DNA of 64,000 nt from Antitrichia curtipendula. Lineage: Eukaryota; Streptophyta; Bryopsida; Hypnales; Leucodontaceae. The notes under the pieces are model-generated. The model saw nothing but the letters and a program-made list of their open reading frames with translations, was not told the origin of the DNA and ran no database searches. The first letter of the stretch is position 1; each line of letters opens with the position of its first letter. This document shows, piece by piece, positions 51,595 to 63,480 of this stretch. The DNA lies in the NCBI GenBank assembly GCA_951230915.1, contig OX579641.1:11966001-12030000 (forward strand), given 5' to 3'. The position numbers and the translations under genes are program-made.

Positions 51595-52503
51595 ATGTCG
51601 AAGCCCGTGGTGCTCATCACCGGCGGGACGAGCCGCACCGGCCGCGCCTTAGCCAAGCTCCTCTTACCCTCCAACAATTTCACCCTCCGCTTAGGCGCAC
51701 GCGACCCATCCAAGCTTGCCCCTCTCGTATCCCAGGGCGCCGAAGCTATCTTACTGAACTCCACATTAGATTCTATGCAATCCGCTCTCAAAGGCGTAAA
51801 CTCCGTTTTTTTCATCTACCCCGCTCTCACAGGTGGCCCCGGCGACACGCTCGTCGCAAACTTCTTCCTCGCATTGGCACAACCCCACACCATCACTCAC
51901 ATCGTCTACCTCTCCTCCATGCGCACCTCCCCCAACGACGCCCACTTCGAGCTCGCTTACAAGCACTGGCGCAACGAGCAACAGTTGCTCCAAACCCTAA
52001 TCCCTTACACCATCCTCCGCCCGACGTTCTTCCATGAGAATCTCGTCACGAACTTCGCGGAGGAGATTAAACGCAACGGAGAGTATCGCACAAGCGCGGG
52101 GGATGGCGTGTGGACGAGCGTGGCGGTGTGTGACGTAGCTGCAGTGGCGATGGCAGCGATTGCGAATCCTGATTTGCATACGAGCAAAACATATGAGTTG
52201 CGGGAGGAAGCGGTGACGCATGAGCAAGTCGCGGAGAAGATTAGTCGTGTGAGTGGGAAGAAGGTGAAGATGGTGAACTTGACGCCGGAAGAGCACTATG
52301 AGCTGGTGATGAAAGCTTGTGCTGGAGCTGGGATCGGGAATGCGACGGCGCTTGCGGATCAGGTGGTGCGCTCTGATAAGGAGAAGCGTGATGGGGTGTA
52401 TAGCGTTGTGACGCCCGACTTGGAGCTGGTGTTGGGGAGGAAAGGTGTGACCTTGGATGAGTTTCTGGAAGAGCATGCTGGGGATTTCAAGAGAGAGCAG
52501 TGA
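51595..52503 (+). CDS. NmrA-like NAD(P)-binding (atypical SDR) protein
   Basis: Intronless, 302 residues. The N-terminal nucleotide-binding motif is GGTSRTGRALA (residues 10-20) in a Rossmann fold (VLITGGTS). The middle has the SDR-a arrangement with LSSMRTS, KHWRNEQQLL and PYTILRPTFFHENL (about 103-145). The C-terminal part resembles the NmrA substrate or regulator domain. The family contains redox sensors and quinone or isoflavone-type reductases; no substrate can be given. The start at 51595 gives the normal length with no N-terminal extension. It lacks introns, unlike most genes here, and its codon third positions change from C-rich in the first half to G-rich in the second. Transfer from bacteria or fungi is possible but untested. 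Confidence 0.85.
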   Translation: MSKPVVLITGGTSRTGRALAKLLLPSNNFTLRLGARDPSKLAPLVSQGAEAILLNSTLDSMQSALKGVNSVFFIYPALTGGPGDTLVANFFLALAQPHTITHIVYLSSMRTSPNDAHFELAYKHWRNEQQLLQTLIPYTILRPTFFHENLVTNFAEEIKRNGEYRTSAGDGVWTSVAVCDVAAVAMAAIANPDLHTSKTYELREEAVTHEQVAEKISRVSGKKVKMVNLTPEEHYELVMKACAGAGIGNATALADQVVRSDKEKRDGVYSVVTPDLELVLGRKGVTLDEFLEEHAGDFKREQ

Positions 52504-53550
52504 AGATCTGCTGTCTCTTGGAATTGAGGTAGCGGCTGGCACCTTGAATCGGAGTCAGTATTAGCATTTTCCAGTGTCTTCTGAGGAGCCAAATCGTAAG
52601 AATTTTCTTCAACCAGATTAGCAAGTTGTGGTGAAAGATGTTGTAATTAGAATTGAGAACGTGTTGTAAACTTTCAAGGGCAGTATGTTGTAGGTTCCTA
52701 CAATGGATCATAGACTCATTAGGAAATAGCACATTTGGAATCTTGAAGCTATAGAGAGAGATGCATGAATAGCATCACCTGTAAATAGCCACTTTGATAA
52801 TCTACTCAAGTTTGAAATAGGAGATTGATAGTTTCACATGCAGCAGATTTGGTTTGCTATTAGGCAAAAAAATAGGAGTTTGTTCTAGTTATTTGGTAGT
52901 TTTAGGTGCCACTATCATACCTTACAAGAAATTTGGTACTCATCAGTTTGGTCCCCCAATTCAAAAAGTGCTATCTCCATTGCAACACACTCTGTAATTG
53001 TACATTCTCTGCATGAGATTTTTTCATGATTGTGTGCACATTTGATTGGGCAATTTTCAGATGTAAAGTTTGATGTTCAAGTGGAAGTTTTCATGTAAGT
53101 TACAATCTAAGCTTCATATTGTGACACTCCATGATATGGCAATATTCATGACATTCTTGAAATAGTTGAAAGAACATCATTTTGGAAAAAATGATGATTA
53201 GGGTGTTGGTTTGTTGTGGAGCTATGGGAATGACGAAGATAATAGTGGACAAGATGGTGGGAGACTCAAGTTGTTGCAACAAGCTGATTATGTATTATCA
53301 AGTGGAAGTAGTACAAATACATAATGCCAAGTCTGATTTTCGAGGCAAATTTGTCACCAGAGATTTTCAGAAAAGCGTTATAACTCATAACGCAGCCCCC
53401 TCTTTCTACACCCTTAGATTTGCAAAAAGTACAGATATGGACGTTTGCAATGAACTATTAGACTTGGCATTATGTCCCATAATGCTCTCGAGAGCATTAT
53501 GTAATCCATTTTCCTGTCATCAGCTCAATCAATCAGCCTCCTCTGGATTG
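52504..53550. other. Convergent 3' flanks of two genes
   Basis: Lies between the stop codons of the NmrA-like gene and the minus-strand trihelix-Ulp1 gene, so it mainly holds 3' sequence. A plus-strand 132-codon frame (53182-53580) overlaps the latter gene's final exon and shows no domain. Confidence 0.4.
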
Positions 53551-56500
53551 CTATTGGAAGGCCTCAGTCTGGGTCTCTAAGTGCAACAAAACCTGCCTAA
53601 TAGCTGTCCGCATCGTTATGGCCGTAGAAGGCTCCCACCAGTCTGTGAGCTGTGGGCATCCATCGTTACATTAGCAGAGTAAACTATCGGCACTTCATGA
53701 GCAGTTCGTACAATTACGTAAATTACGCACATGACACATTAGAGAATGGAAATTGAAGAAAAGAAAATGGTGCACAAGAGAATGACTGGCACAAATATTT
53801 GTGAGCAAGAAGAAAACGAAACAAGCACTTACAAATGTAAAGCCTTGAGTTTGAGCCAAGCTGAAGGTTTCAGGTCCATTCTTCAAAAGAAGTTCCGCAT
53901 ATTGCAATATCAATAGACCAGTATCGTCGCAATCTTCCTGTTGTGGGACCTTCAAGTAGAAAAGAACAGGAAGAACGGTTATTCACTCTCAAACAAGTGC
54001 AAGACAGAGGACACCTCATCGGTTTCAAATACATGGAAAGAAAAGGAGATGTCCAGGTGAATCATCCACCAATCGCCAAAAAGGAGAAAAGCAAGGGTAC
54101 AGCTTAATCCTAATCAATTTAAATTTCCTAGACTCTGACGGACCATTCGTATGAAAACTAAAGAAAGCAAGGTATTGCTCACCGCGACTGGGTAGAATGG
54201 GATATCTGACACGTGTTGTGGAGCAACATGGCCACCGTGATGCCAAAGCCACTCATAATGCAGTATACTGCAAATCAACCAGGCACTTTCAGCAAACATG
54301 AATCATGTAGCTCACAGGAGAATCTAGTCACACGTAAGTAGGGAGTAAAGGACCTACTAATCCAAATCCTATTATCATGCCAAAACGATTTGCTCTAATG
54401 TCCGAACGTCAGATGAATCATGATCAGATCATTACAATCTCATATGTCTCTCCAAATCTTGATGAGCCTTTTGTCGTGATGGATTGAGATGCAAAATGCA
54501 AGGCGCTACTATACTCGATTCCATTCCTTCTGCACTCCACCCCAGTTGTCTTGTCATAATGTTAAGCTTGCAGTAGAAAAATCAAAAATTGGAATTATAG
54601 CGACAACTTCACCTAGACTTTTGAAAGAAGCAAGGCAGACTCTTTCCATGAGAAGTAATAACAGTTCAGAAAGTGCTCCTTGTACACCTGAATTTCGAAT
54701 TACCTGCAATAGGTCTTCCAGGGAAACACATGACAATTAGGCTCCACTGTTCCCTGTTTTCAGCACAACAAGGAAATGCAGGTGTGATCAGATGGCTCTT
54801 TTCGTAGGCTCCAAATTCAAAGACACGAAACGAATTGCAACTATCTATCTCTAGAACTTTGTAATGCAGAAATATGTGCAGAGACGTACTCCTTAAAAAC
54901 TGGGATTATAACATAGCTCTTGTCAAAAATACTTTTCATCCAATGTCGTACGCTTCCATATCTAACTACGTTTAGATTCGCCGACACATTCTTTGTGAAA
55001 GTTTTGAAGATTTGTACATCAGGAATTCGTGTATTACCACAGTGAAGATACCTGCAAGGGAAAACAATATCATCGCAAGATAGGTTAAAGATGACTGATC
55101 CATGCCTACCAAGTTTAACCCAACGTGGACAAGGACCATTTCGAACAGGCAAAGAGGGCAACAACAGCAACATCAACGTGCCAGTTCACTCTATCTGATG
55201 CTCAAATTTTTCCAAACCAAACATTTTCGGTTAGGCAATTCTCTAGGTCATCGAATGGAACTGAAAAACAACATCTAGACTCTAGATCTCTGCATGTGCT
55301 GAAACGAAGAACTCATTAGAAGACACTCAAAACAAGAGACAGGCACACCATCAGGTTTCAGATCAAATAATGCCACTTACTTCAAATAGAAATTTACAAT
55401 GCTGTCGGATAACTGTCCCCCTGGCTCAAGAGACTTTATGTCGTCATGTGTGATGGTTACAGGGTCTGCATCATCAGGGGGCCAGACAATATTGCTGAAG
55501 GTTTTTCCAACGCCGTTGATCCTATCAAGGGAACGAAATTGTCACTGCGAGTGAAAACAAAACATGATGATAAAACATACAAAAATCAACGTGTCACTCC
55601 AGATTCTCACTAAGCAGTTCTGTGATCCCAAGTGAAAACTGTATGGAAGTCCCCAACCTTAACCTCTACAGGACCAAGATGCACAGATTGAGCAGCAGGT
55701 CATACAGGGACTTTCTTTTATTCAAAATTTAACCAATAACTGCAATGTTCTTCAAAGACTCTGATGATACAAGATTTGGCCCCAACATCATCAAGCCATA
55801 ACTATGAGTCCTTGGTACTTGAGGGCTTAAAAATGAAGCAGCAACAGTCCAGATGCCCAAAGCAAAACAGAAATCAGCAGTTAGGACACTAATGTATTTG
55901 TAAAGGAGTTTTCAGAGTAAGAGTTGGAATCACATACCTAGGTTGCTCGATGTTTCTGTGCCTCTCCGAAAATGCACGCACATTATGCTCCACGAGATTC
56001 CATTCACGTTTGTCAATTTTAAGAAGATAAGACTCTGTGACGAGAAACAGATGGTTGTCAGATACTAGTTAATCCAAATATGTTTTGAAAATTGTTTTGA
56101 AAATTGCTATAAGTTACTAATAGCTTCCAAAGTGAACTTCCTATTCTAGCATGTGAACTTACGAGAAAAGGACTATAACAGAAAGTTGGAACAATGAATA
56201 CATGTAACAGCACAGCTTCCTCGAAATCTAGACGAACGAGTAGATAACACGAAGCACAGTCTATCAAATGCTATCAACGTAACGTACCAGAACTCGTAAA
56301 CTCCGACGCACTCTTCAATGCTGACAGCACAGATTGCAGAGACGCCACCACATTCATTTCCACAGCGTCACCATTGTCTTCCGAAAGCTCCACACTATTT
56401 GCTTCTACAGTTCCCCTTCTGGCATATTTCCTCCCACACGACTTATCCTGCTTCGTTTGGCAAGAAATGACGCGCTCAATATCTTTGATCAGAGTCCCAA

Positions 56501-57257
56501 AAGCAGAGGCAATCCCAGGTGACTGCGCCACAGAAGTTGGACTCGATTCATGTTGTACATATCCAGCGTCACCAGAAATCCCTCTCACATGATTTCCGTT
56601 CCCCTCAGAGCCCGCTTCAACAGGAGCTCTATACGAAGTCACAGAATAATCTTCAATGGTCGGTCCAGCCTTGGTTGAAGCTGGAGCCTCCACCAGCAAT
56701 GGCGACGTCGCAACTTTCTGCGAGCTTCCACTTTCAATGGGCTTCTTCCCCCTCCTCTTCCCAGGCTTGCAATCCGCTATCAACTCGTGCCACTTCTGCG
56801 TATACTCTGAAGGAATGAATTTCAAGAATTCCCTGTTGGAGTCCAGAATCTCGACATAGGTTTCGTTGGTCTTGGAAGAGCGCTCTTCAATGTCCATGTA
56901 AACTCGCCTGAGTGTGTCCCACCGTTCACCCACATGCTTCCCGGATCTCGGTGTGAAGTGCTCCTTGAGCTGGGACGCTATCTCGTCCCATGCACTGGAG
57001 CCTTTGGGGCAGACCTTGCGGTCGTCTTTGTTTAGAAGCTGTCCTTTTCTTAATATAAGGAGTTGCAGCGTTTCTGCTTCACTCCAGTTTGAAGACCTTT
57101 TCCGCTTCTTTCCAGATGATTCTTCCTGTGTAGCCGCTGTGGTTTTGTGTAATTGTATGGTGCTATCGTTCTCTGCTTCCTGGCATTTGCTGTACGCCAC
57201 CTCTAGGAGAGGGATCATCGACAGTGGCACGCCCCCCTCGGCCCCTCCAGGCTCCAT
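53551..57257 (-). CDS. Trihelix DNA-binding domain fused to a Ulp1-type protease fold with substituted catalytic residues
   Basis: Eight exons in phase give 578 residues: 56288-57257, 55938-56034, 55381-55521, 54890-55051, 54688-54753, 54183-54267, 53833-53949 and 53551-53649. Residues about 57-125 are a trihelix (Myb/SANT-like) domain with spaced tryptophans at the start of each helix (SNWSEAETLQLL, SAWDEIASQL, GERWDTLRRVY). It is flanked by basic stretches KKRKR and GKRRGKK that suggest nuclear import. From about residue 373 a Ulp1/SENP fold follows: VTITHDDIKSLEPGGQLSD, EEQWSLIVMCFPG, SILHYEW, VPQQEDCDDTGLLILQY, DWWEPSTA. Active Ulp1 enzymes have HW, a following Asp and DCG. Here these read QW (Gln459), Glu484 and DTG (Thr517), while the oxyanion Gln511 is kept. 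The protein is probably an inactive SUMO-protease-like regulator on DNA. Exons 5 and 6 depend on my choice of donor at 54688. Confidence 0.75.
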
Positions 57258-60200
57258 GTTCGTCGCTCCCCTACGAAATGGGATGAAAAAACACAAGCCA
57301 CAGTTATTGCATAGACAATGGTACTGAGAAAAAACAATGCTAGATCAATACTGCTGATTTATATCTAAAGGAGGACACTGAATCTTATACAGTATCCACA
57401 ATATTAGAACGGCAATCTCTGCTCACGTCTCACATAATAATAACAGAGGTTCTCATTTCTTGCCCATCCTCTGATTTATGACTTTCTGATTGTGTATCTT
57501 GAGGACGTTCCGGAGAGATAGATGCTCAATCTATATTCTTAGAGAAGTCTGAGTTTGTGATATCAAATGGAAGCCTCTGTTGCTACTAAGGTATGTACAC
57601 TAGGAAAAGAATTTAAGCACGGTTCCTGTTGTTAGACTTACTTAATTTTGTTGGATCTTATTGGCATTTGAAACAATCCCAACACATCTTAGTATGTTTA
57701 CTTCAGATACCAAATCCTTAATCTCTGAATTGATTCTCATTGTACCCCAAATCGACCACAGTCTCTCATGTTCAAATCGTGTACATTTTAGGCAGGGATC
57801 TACAGGGGTAAGGGTGACAATTAGGAGTAGTTACCTTAAACCCACCCCATAAGTGACTCTTCAGTGTCCATAAAAGGAGAGTGATATAACCCCAATGGCA
57901 TTCTCTAATCCTCGATCGCTCTTAAAACATGAGCAACCCAACTGCAATGTTGAATGACCCTTGAAAATCAAGTCTACCAAATGTGATCATACGCCACACA
58001 ATCTCCTTCGTCTCATTGATTTGACCAATTCTACTACAAAACTGAAAGCCTAATCACTTTCAGAATCTAAAAGAAAACAAGAATCCTACCCCCACTCACT
58101 GTATCGTCACTATTTAAACCCTAAGTTCCCTAATAAACGTCCATTTCCAACACATGAAAACAAAACGAATTCATCTAACTTCCAAAAACTCCCCCTCGCA
58201 AGAAACAAACGCAATTGAATTTCCGCAACAGAATTCAAGGTGATTCCCAAAACGACTGGCTACTTCGAGACCCTACTAATAAGATATTCTCTAGTCTTGA
58301 GTACGATTGACACGCAATTTGAACCCCCATTTCAAACAGCAAGATGCACTCAAGTCTGTTGCAGAAAGAGAAGTTAGGAAAGGAAATAAAGAAGGACCCT
58401 AATCAAATGCCACAACAGTAGCCTGTCATTCTTGGAATTGCAATTCCCAATACTCTAAGAACACGGAAAAAGCCAACCAAAAAGGGAACAAAAGCAAACA
58501 AGAAGAGAGAGAAATTCTCCGAACGTCTGCAAGAGAAACCCCACTTCTTAAACAGATGGTTCGCAAGCATACCCTAATTGACTCCTCGTGATCATATTAG
58601 CCGTGGAAACACCCCGCCATCTCCGGCCAAACACCCAAATTTTAGCTTCGAAACGAGCTCTTGGACCACATACAAAGAGAAGGAATGACGCCTGTATTGC
58701 AATCGAAGAAAGCGCGTCATGAAACCGAAGCTACCTGCAAATTTCGGCAGCAAGCGACCAACTCAACCCACTAAAACTCCACGAACAGCGACTGCTGGAT
58801 CACCAAGACTTGTTCTGAGAGGTCTCCTGATAGGTCTCCTGATAGCAGGTTGGTACGTAGCAGCCTAGATACCCGGGAAGGACCATTGTATTAACGGTAC
58901 CTCAATCTGGGGATATTTTGCGTCTGATTTTAGCGAAGGTTCCCCGTATACCCGGTATCAACGGTGTATGAACGACGGATGCTTACCCATAAGGTAGTCT
59001 GCTCCCCAAGCGACCACATGTGAAAAAAGTTTAATTGTTGTTGATAAATAAACACATTTCATAATGGTGCCCCCTCTAACATTCAATTTTTACAACTAGT
59101 TTTAAAATTACTGAAACAAAACCTACATGATATGCACAAAGATCTTGTTCTAAAAACATCCAAATGCATAAAACTATCAAAAACTAGAAAGGCATGCTTC
59201 TTTTAATATGTAAGTTATGAAAAGAAGTTACTGTGTTAATGTCAAAAGATGCTACGTTTGCATCTTTGGGGCACATAGTCATTAACAAACACTTCTTTAC
59301 TTCCTTTATGCTTTGTGTCATTTATTTATGAAATGTGCACTTGTATGATTGGTGTAAACCCTATATTACTAAGAAAATACAATTTGTAGATCCAAGGATT
59401 AAAATGCCTTGTATAGACTCACGTGGATTTCTTCCGCCAATGCCCCTAAGATTAAATGTTAAAATAAAAATAAATTAGAAAATATTATTAAAAATGTTGG
59501 TTTGAATAACATTTGGAGATTTCTAAGGAAAGTGAGGACAAGCAACCTCAATCACTATCACAAATCATCTAAAAGTTGCAATGGAAGATATTTCATTCAC
59601 TTTATATAGTTTCAAAAATAAAGTGACCATGAATAATTATGAAAAGTTTAAAAAATGAACAGAAAAATTTGAATGAGCTTTGAACCTTCACATATGGAAT
59701 GGTATATTTATACATAGTAATAGATTCTACTAAATTTTTATTAAAAAAAACCATTTCAATTCAACAAATTGCTTTGAAGGATAGTAACTATTTCTTACAC
59801 TAAATATAAACTTGTCAAATTTCAAAAGTATAAGAGGGTTCCTAGTGTAAGCTGTGTGCCATGACTATTTTTTGGTTAATTTGGCTTTTAATAAGGGCAT
59901 TTGAATAATATTTTCTAAAATTCCTACAAAATGTGTACAAGCTTATATCTTTTGTCAAAATTTTCATCAATAATGACTCTGTAAGAATTGTTCCTAATTT
60001 TCAATGGTCTATTTTTCACTCAATTGTTTATTAGGGGTTAATCAACTATAAAATGATGTATTCAAATTGTTGATACCAATCTCTAACTATTTATCACTTA
60101 TATTGCATATATAAAAAATGGAACAATACATTGGAAGGGTTATTCTTAAATGGTTATTTGCACACTTATATTCAACAAATGCAAATGAATGAACTTTTTG

Positions 60201-60604
60201 AGGTTTTACCTTAGAACATTTCTAATTTTTGTAATAATTTTTATATTGCTAAAGATTCACTCTATTTAAACTATATTTTTAGAATAGGTTTTGAAATGAG
60301 AATTCATGTTAAAACTCATTATCTAATTTGTATTGTATTTGCCTATGCATTTCTTAGTGTAAAAAATTTTCAAGGCGTTAGTAAATAAACAAGTCTATGA
60401 CATCTTATAATGTGCTTTTTGAGACTCTGGCAATTTGACACTTTTTTTACACTTTTTTTCAACACATTGTTAGTGCATTTTTATAATTCTTTTATTGACA
60501 TGATATTTGACACTCTTTTGGATACTATCACCTAAAGATATCCAATCAAGTAGTGTCCATATCCTATATTCCATATATAAATGTATAGATACAAAATATT
60601 AATA
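57258..60604. other. Intergenic DNA upstream of the trihelix gene
   Basis: The first 1.5 kb is less AT-rich and probably holds leader and promoter sequence of the trihelix gene. A short duplicated AGGTCTCCTGATAG lies near 58820-58845. Beyond 59020 the DNA is AT-rich with nothing recognised. Confidence 0.4.
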
Positions 60605-60634
60605 CATGTAATGGATATATATACATACACATAC

Positions 60635-60669
<35 letters not shown>

Positions 60670-60673
60670 TATG

Positions 60674-60751
<78 letters not shown>
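60605..60751. repeat. (ACAT)n-(TA)n compound microsatellite
   Basis: CATACATA units pass into about 35 or more uninterrupted TA steps. Frames across it encode only Tyr-Ile runs and are not genes. Confidence 0.97.
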
Positions 60752-60754
<3 letters not shown>

Positions 60755-61544
60755 GCATTTCAAAAATAAATATCATCCCATTTCAAAACCTATAAATTTC
60801 AGCATGATCTTAAGAAAACAAGAGCATACTTCAAGTACATTTGGGAAGAAAGGTAGCTTTTTTATTTTTTTAAATGCTACAATTTTTTGGTATTGTCCTT
60901 TTGAAATTCTAAAGCGATCTACCTTGACAATACAAAACCATTTATAAAGTGGATTCATAAATATCATTTAAACAATCCATAATTGCTCTTCCATATTTCC
61001 TGTAATACTTAATTATTAACCATGTAATATTCAATAAGTTAGGAGGTATGTGATCCTATCTCCAACATGCACCCCCCTAAATCCATTAAAACACAGTGAT
61101 GTCATTGGCCTCAAATCTAGTGTATCTAAAATTGCCAACTAAATCTCTATTGTTTTTCCATAGTCCTATTTAAATCATATAATCATGCATTGCAGTGATT
61201 TTTTCAAAAAATAAATGGATTTGAATGATTTTTTGGGTGGTATTAGGGCGAAAAATAGGATTAGAGAATTAGAAAACTAATAAAAATGGACTTGTCTACC
61301 TTACTTCTAGTAAAATAGCCCATAAATTCATACTTTATCATCTTTGTACAAAGTGAAAAATAATATAATGAAAGCACTACATGATCACACAATGATATGG
61401 TTGCACTATCCCCTGAAAAGGGATGAACATAGATCTTGTTAATTAATTAACCACCATCCAAATCAAAATAATTAAATAAAACTCCTAATTTGACCCCAAA
61501 ATCAAAACCTAAAAAACTTTGATACAGACACAATATAACAACCA
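60752..61544. other. AT-rich intergenic DNA
   Basis: Nothing recognised. Confidence 0.5.
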
Positions 61545-61670
61545 AAATACCAGATGTTACATTGGACATTATTGTTGACATAAAAACACAAGTTTGTTCT
61601 ATTAGACTTCACCTAAAGTCTGTCATGAAAAATTATAAAACGCTACATAAAATATATGTTTCTTATAGTG
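61545..61670 (-). mobile_element. CACTA-family terminus, inverted copy
   Basis: Ends TTTCTTATAGTG (CACTATAAGAAA on the minus strand). It shares the block TTATTGTTGACATAAAAA with the 44053 copy in opposite orientation. The flanking trinucleotides differ between the two, so they are separate insertions. Confidence 0.5.
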
Positions 61671-61699
61671 ATTACAACAAAAAAAGATGTTCATTTAGA

Positions 61700-61960
61700 C
61701 TTAGTGGACATTAGGTGCATCCATCCCAACGTTTGCCAACAATAAAGAGGATTTATCCTTGGTGGACTAGAGAATAAACTTTGGTGGGCGGGTGGACATG
61801 ATGTGACTTTTTGTGAGTGTTGGCAATGGATTTTAGCGGACAATTGCCCCATATGAGAAAATAGCAAACAATTTGACAAACAAAATGTGACTTTTGACAA
61901 ATATAGCAATGAATTTTATTAAGCAGACAATTGTAAAAGTTTAGAGTTACTTGTGTAAGT
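61700..61960. repeat. Dispersed repeat with internal subrepeats, copy 1
   Basis: Shares ACATTAGGTGCATCCATCC, then a GGTGGGCGGGTGGAC.TGATGTGACTTTTTGTGAG block, with 63138-63480. Inside, ACAAAATGTGACTTTTG-type units recur about every 65-75 bases. Confidence 0.7.
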
Positions 61961-62549
61961 GTTGTGAGGAGGGACTTGAGCGCCAAATGCTTAGAATAGA
62001 ACTAGCAAATAACTAATTTAAGGTCTAAGAAAAGTTTTAAGTTGCTTATTCTTGATTTTTTAATATAGACTAGTAGCCATTCATCAATGTCTAAGGTGCA
62101 AGAGCATTTTTAGAGCCAAAGAAGAAATTGAAATGCAAGTTGTTAGCAACTTTTTTTTTTTTTTTTTTTTGACAAAGTACCAAGATGGTGATTATTTAAA
62201 TTTTGGTGAAGCATTATATTTCTACATTCATCCATCTTTTGAACCAAAAAATATATTTTTCATTCACATTCATGCATTTTTCATCCAAATTTGGCAAATT
62301 CATCCACATTTTAAATAGAAATGAAAAAAAATTGGCAAAAAAAGATTTTGTTTATTTGGCGAAAAGTAGACAATTATTTTGAAATGGTGCAATTTGGCTC
62401 CATGGTGCCAAAAAAAAGGGTTGGTTGTCAGTACATCACATCTAATTTTAGATTTTACACATATTTTCACTTTGATTTAGATTTATACGTAAAAGAGGTG
62501 ACAAATCTAATACGATTCTGTATGTGACATTGTGGTGCATATTTTGTAG

Positions 62550-62677
62550 GAGGAAGAAGCTGATGACTATGGACCAATGATCATGCCTATTTCAATTATT
62601 GCTAATCATATTTATATGAAGACTGAGGAATTATTACATAAATTGGGAACAAGAGTAAATGCTAAGCCAATTGTGAT
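62550..62677 (+). pseudogene. Isolated exon-like segment
   Basis: A 128-base open segment is framed by TTTTGTAG before and GTAAGT after. It reads EEEADDYGPMIMPISIIANH and continues MKTEELLHKLGTRVNAKPIV. It has a coding look but no neighbour exon was found on either side, so it may be a captured or orphan exon, or part of a gene extending past the window. Family not recognised. Confidence 0.35.
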
Positions 62678-63137
62678 GTAAGTGGAATACACATTTTGTC
62701 TTAATTTCACAATCATTGAGACAATTGGTTTTATTCTCAAAGAATAGCTATTCTAAACCAATAGATTTGTAAGTGGAAGGTTCAAGAGTCTCATTGTTGA
62801 AAGAGTAGCCATTATGTACTTGAACTTCTATTTGCCTTATAGTAGATCTGCAAGCCTATCATCATTGTATTGGGATGTTTCTATCCATGGATATATATTT
62901 GGGAGGAGATTATTTTTTGAAGGTCATGCATGCATAATTTGGCTAACATATTGAACCAAGTTGGAAGAAAAATAACATCTTTGCCAATTTGTCTTTGAGT
63001 TATACCTTCACTCACAAGTAATACAGTTGACAATGCATACATTTTTGCTCTTTGGGAAATTTTGTGAACTCTCTACTTGGACATCTTTTGTCAAATTACA
63101 TTAGAAAAAGACGTTCATCCAAATTCTAAACGTAGTA

Positions 63138-63480
63138 AACATTAGATGCGTCCATCCTAGAATCTACAAAGGATAAATAGGATTCATCTTTGATAGATAA
63201 GAAAACAAATTTGGGCGGATAAGTGGACGCAATGTGACTTTTTGTGAGCGTGGCGATGGATTTTGGCAACAATTAAATGAAAAAATGTTGAACAATTTGA
63301 CGGACAAAATGTAACTTTTTGTAAGTAGCGATAGATTTGGGTGGACAATAAAATGAAAAAATGGTGAAAGATTTGACAAACAAAATGTGACTTTTGGCAG
63401 ACGAGGCTATGAATTTTGGTGAGTGGACACATGGATAAAATATAAATTTTGGCAAACATAGCGAACCGCCAATTAAACCA
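63138..63480. repeat. Dispersed repeat with internal subrepeats, copy 2
   Basis: Second copy of the repeat at 61700-61960, in the same orientation. It has three to four internal units of roughly 65-75 bases, each with AATGTGACTTTTTG or AATGTAACTTTTTG and GCGATGGATTTTGG-like blocks. Minus-strand frames here are repeat translations. Confidence 0.7.

Noticed and set aside
53182..53580. 132-codon plus-strand frame after the NmrA-like gene
   Set aside because: It overlaps the last exon of the minus-strand trihelix-Ulp1 gene and shows no family resemblance.
60564..60776. Open frames of 60-70 codons on both strands
   Set aside because: They are translations of the AT microsatellite (Tyr-Ile runs).
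44053..61670. A single 17.6-kb CACTA element carrying FNR, the NmrA-like gene and the trihelix-Ulp1 gene
   Set aside because: The two ends are in opposite orientation and related, but flanking trinucleotides differ (CTT against ATT) and no transposase lies between them; two separate insertions are simpler.
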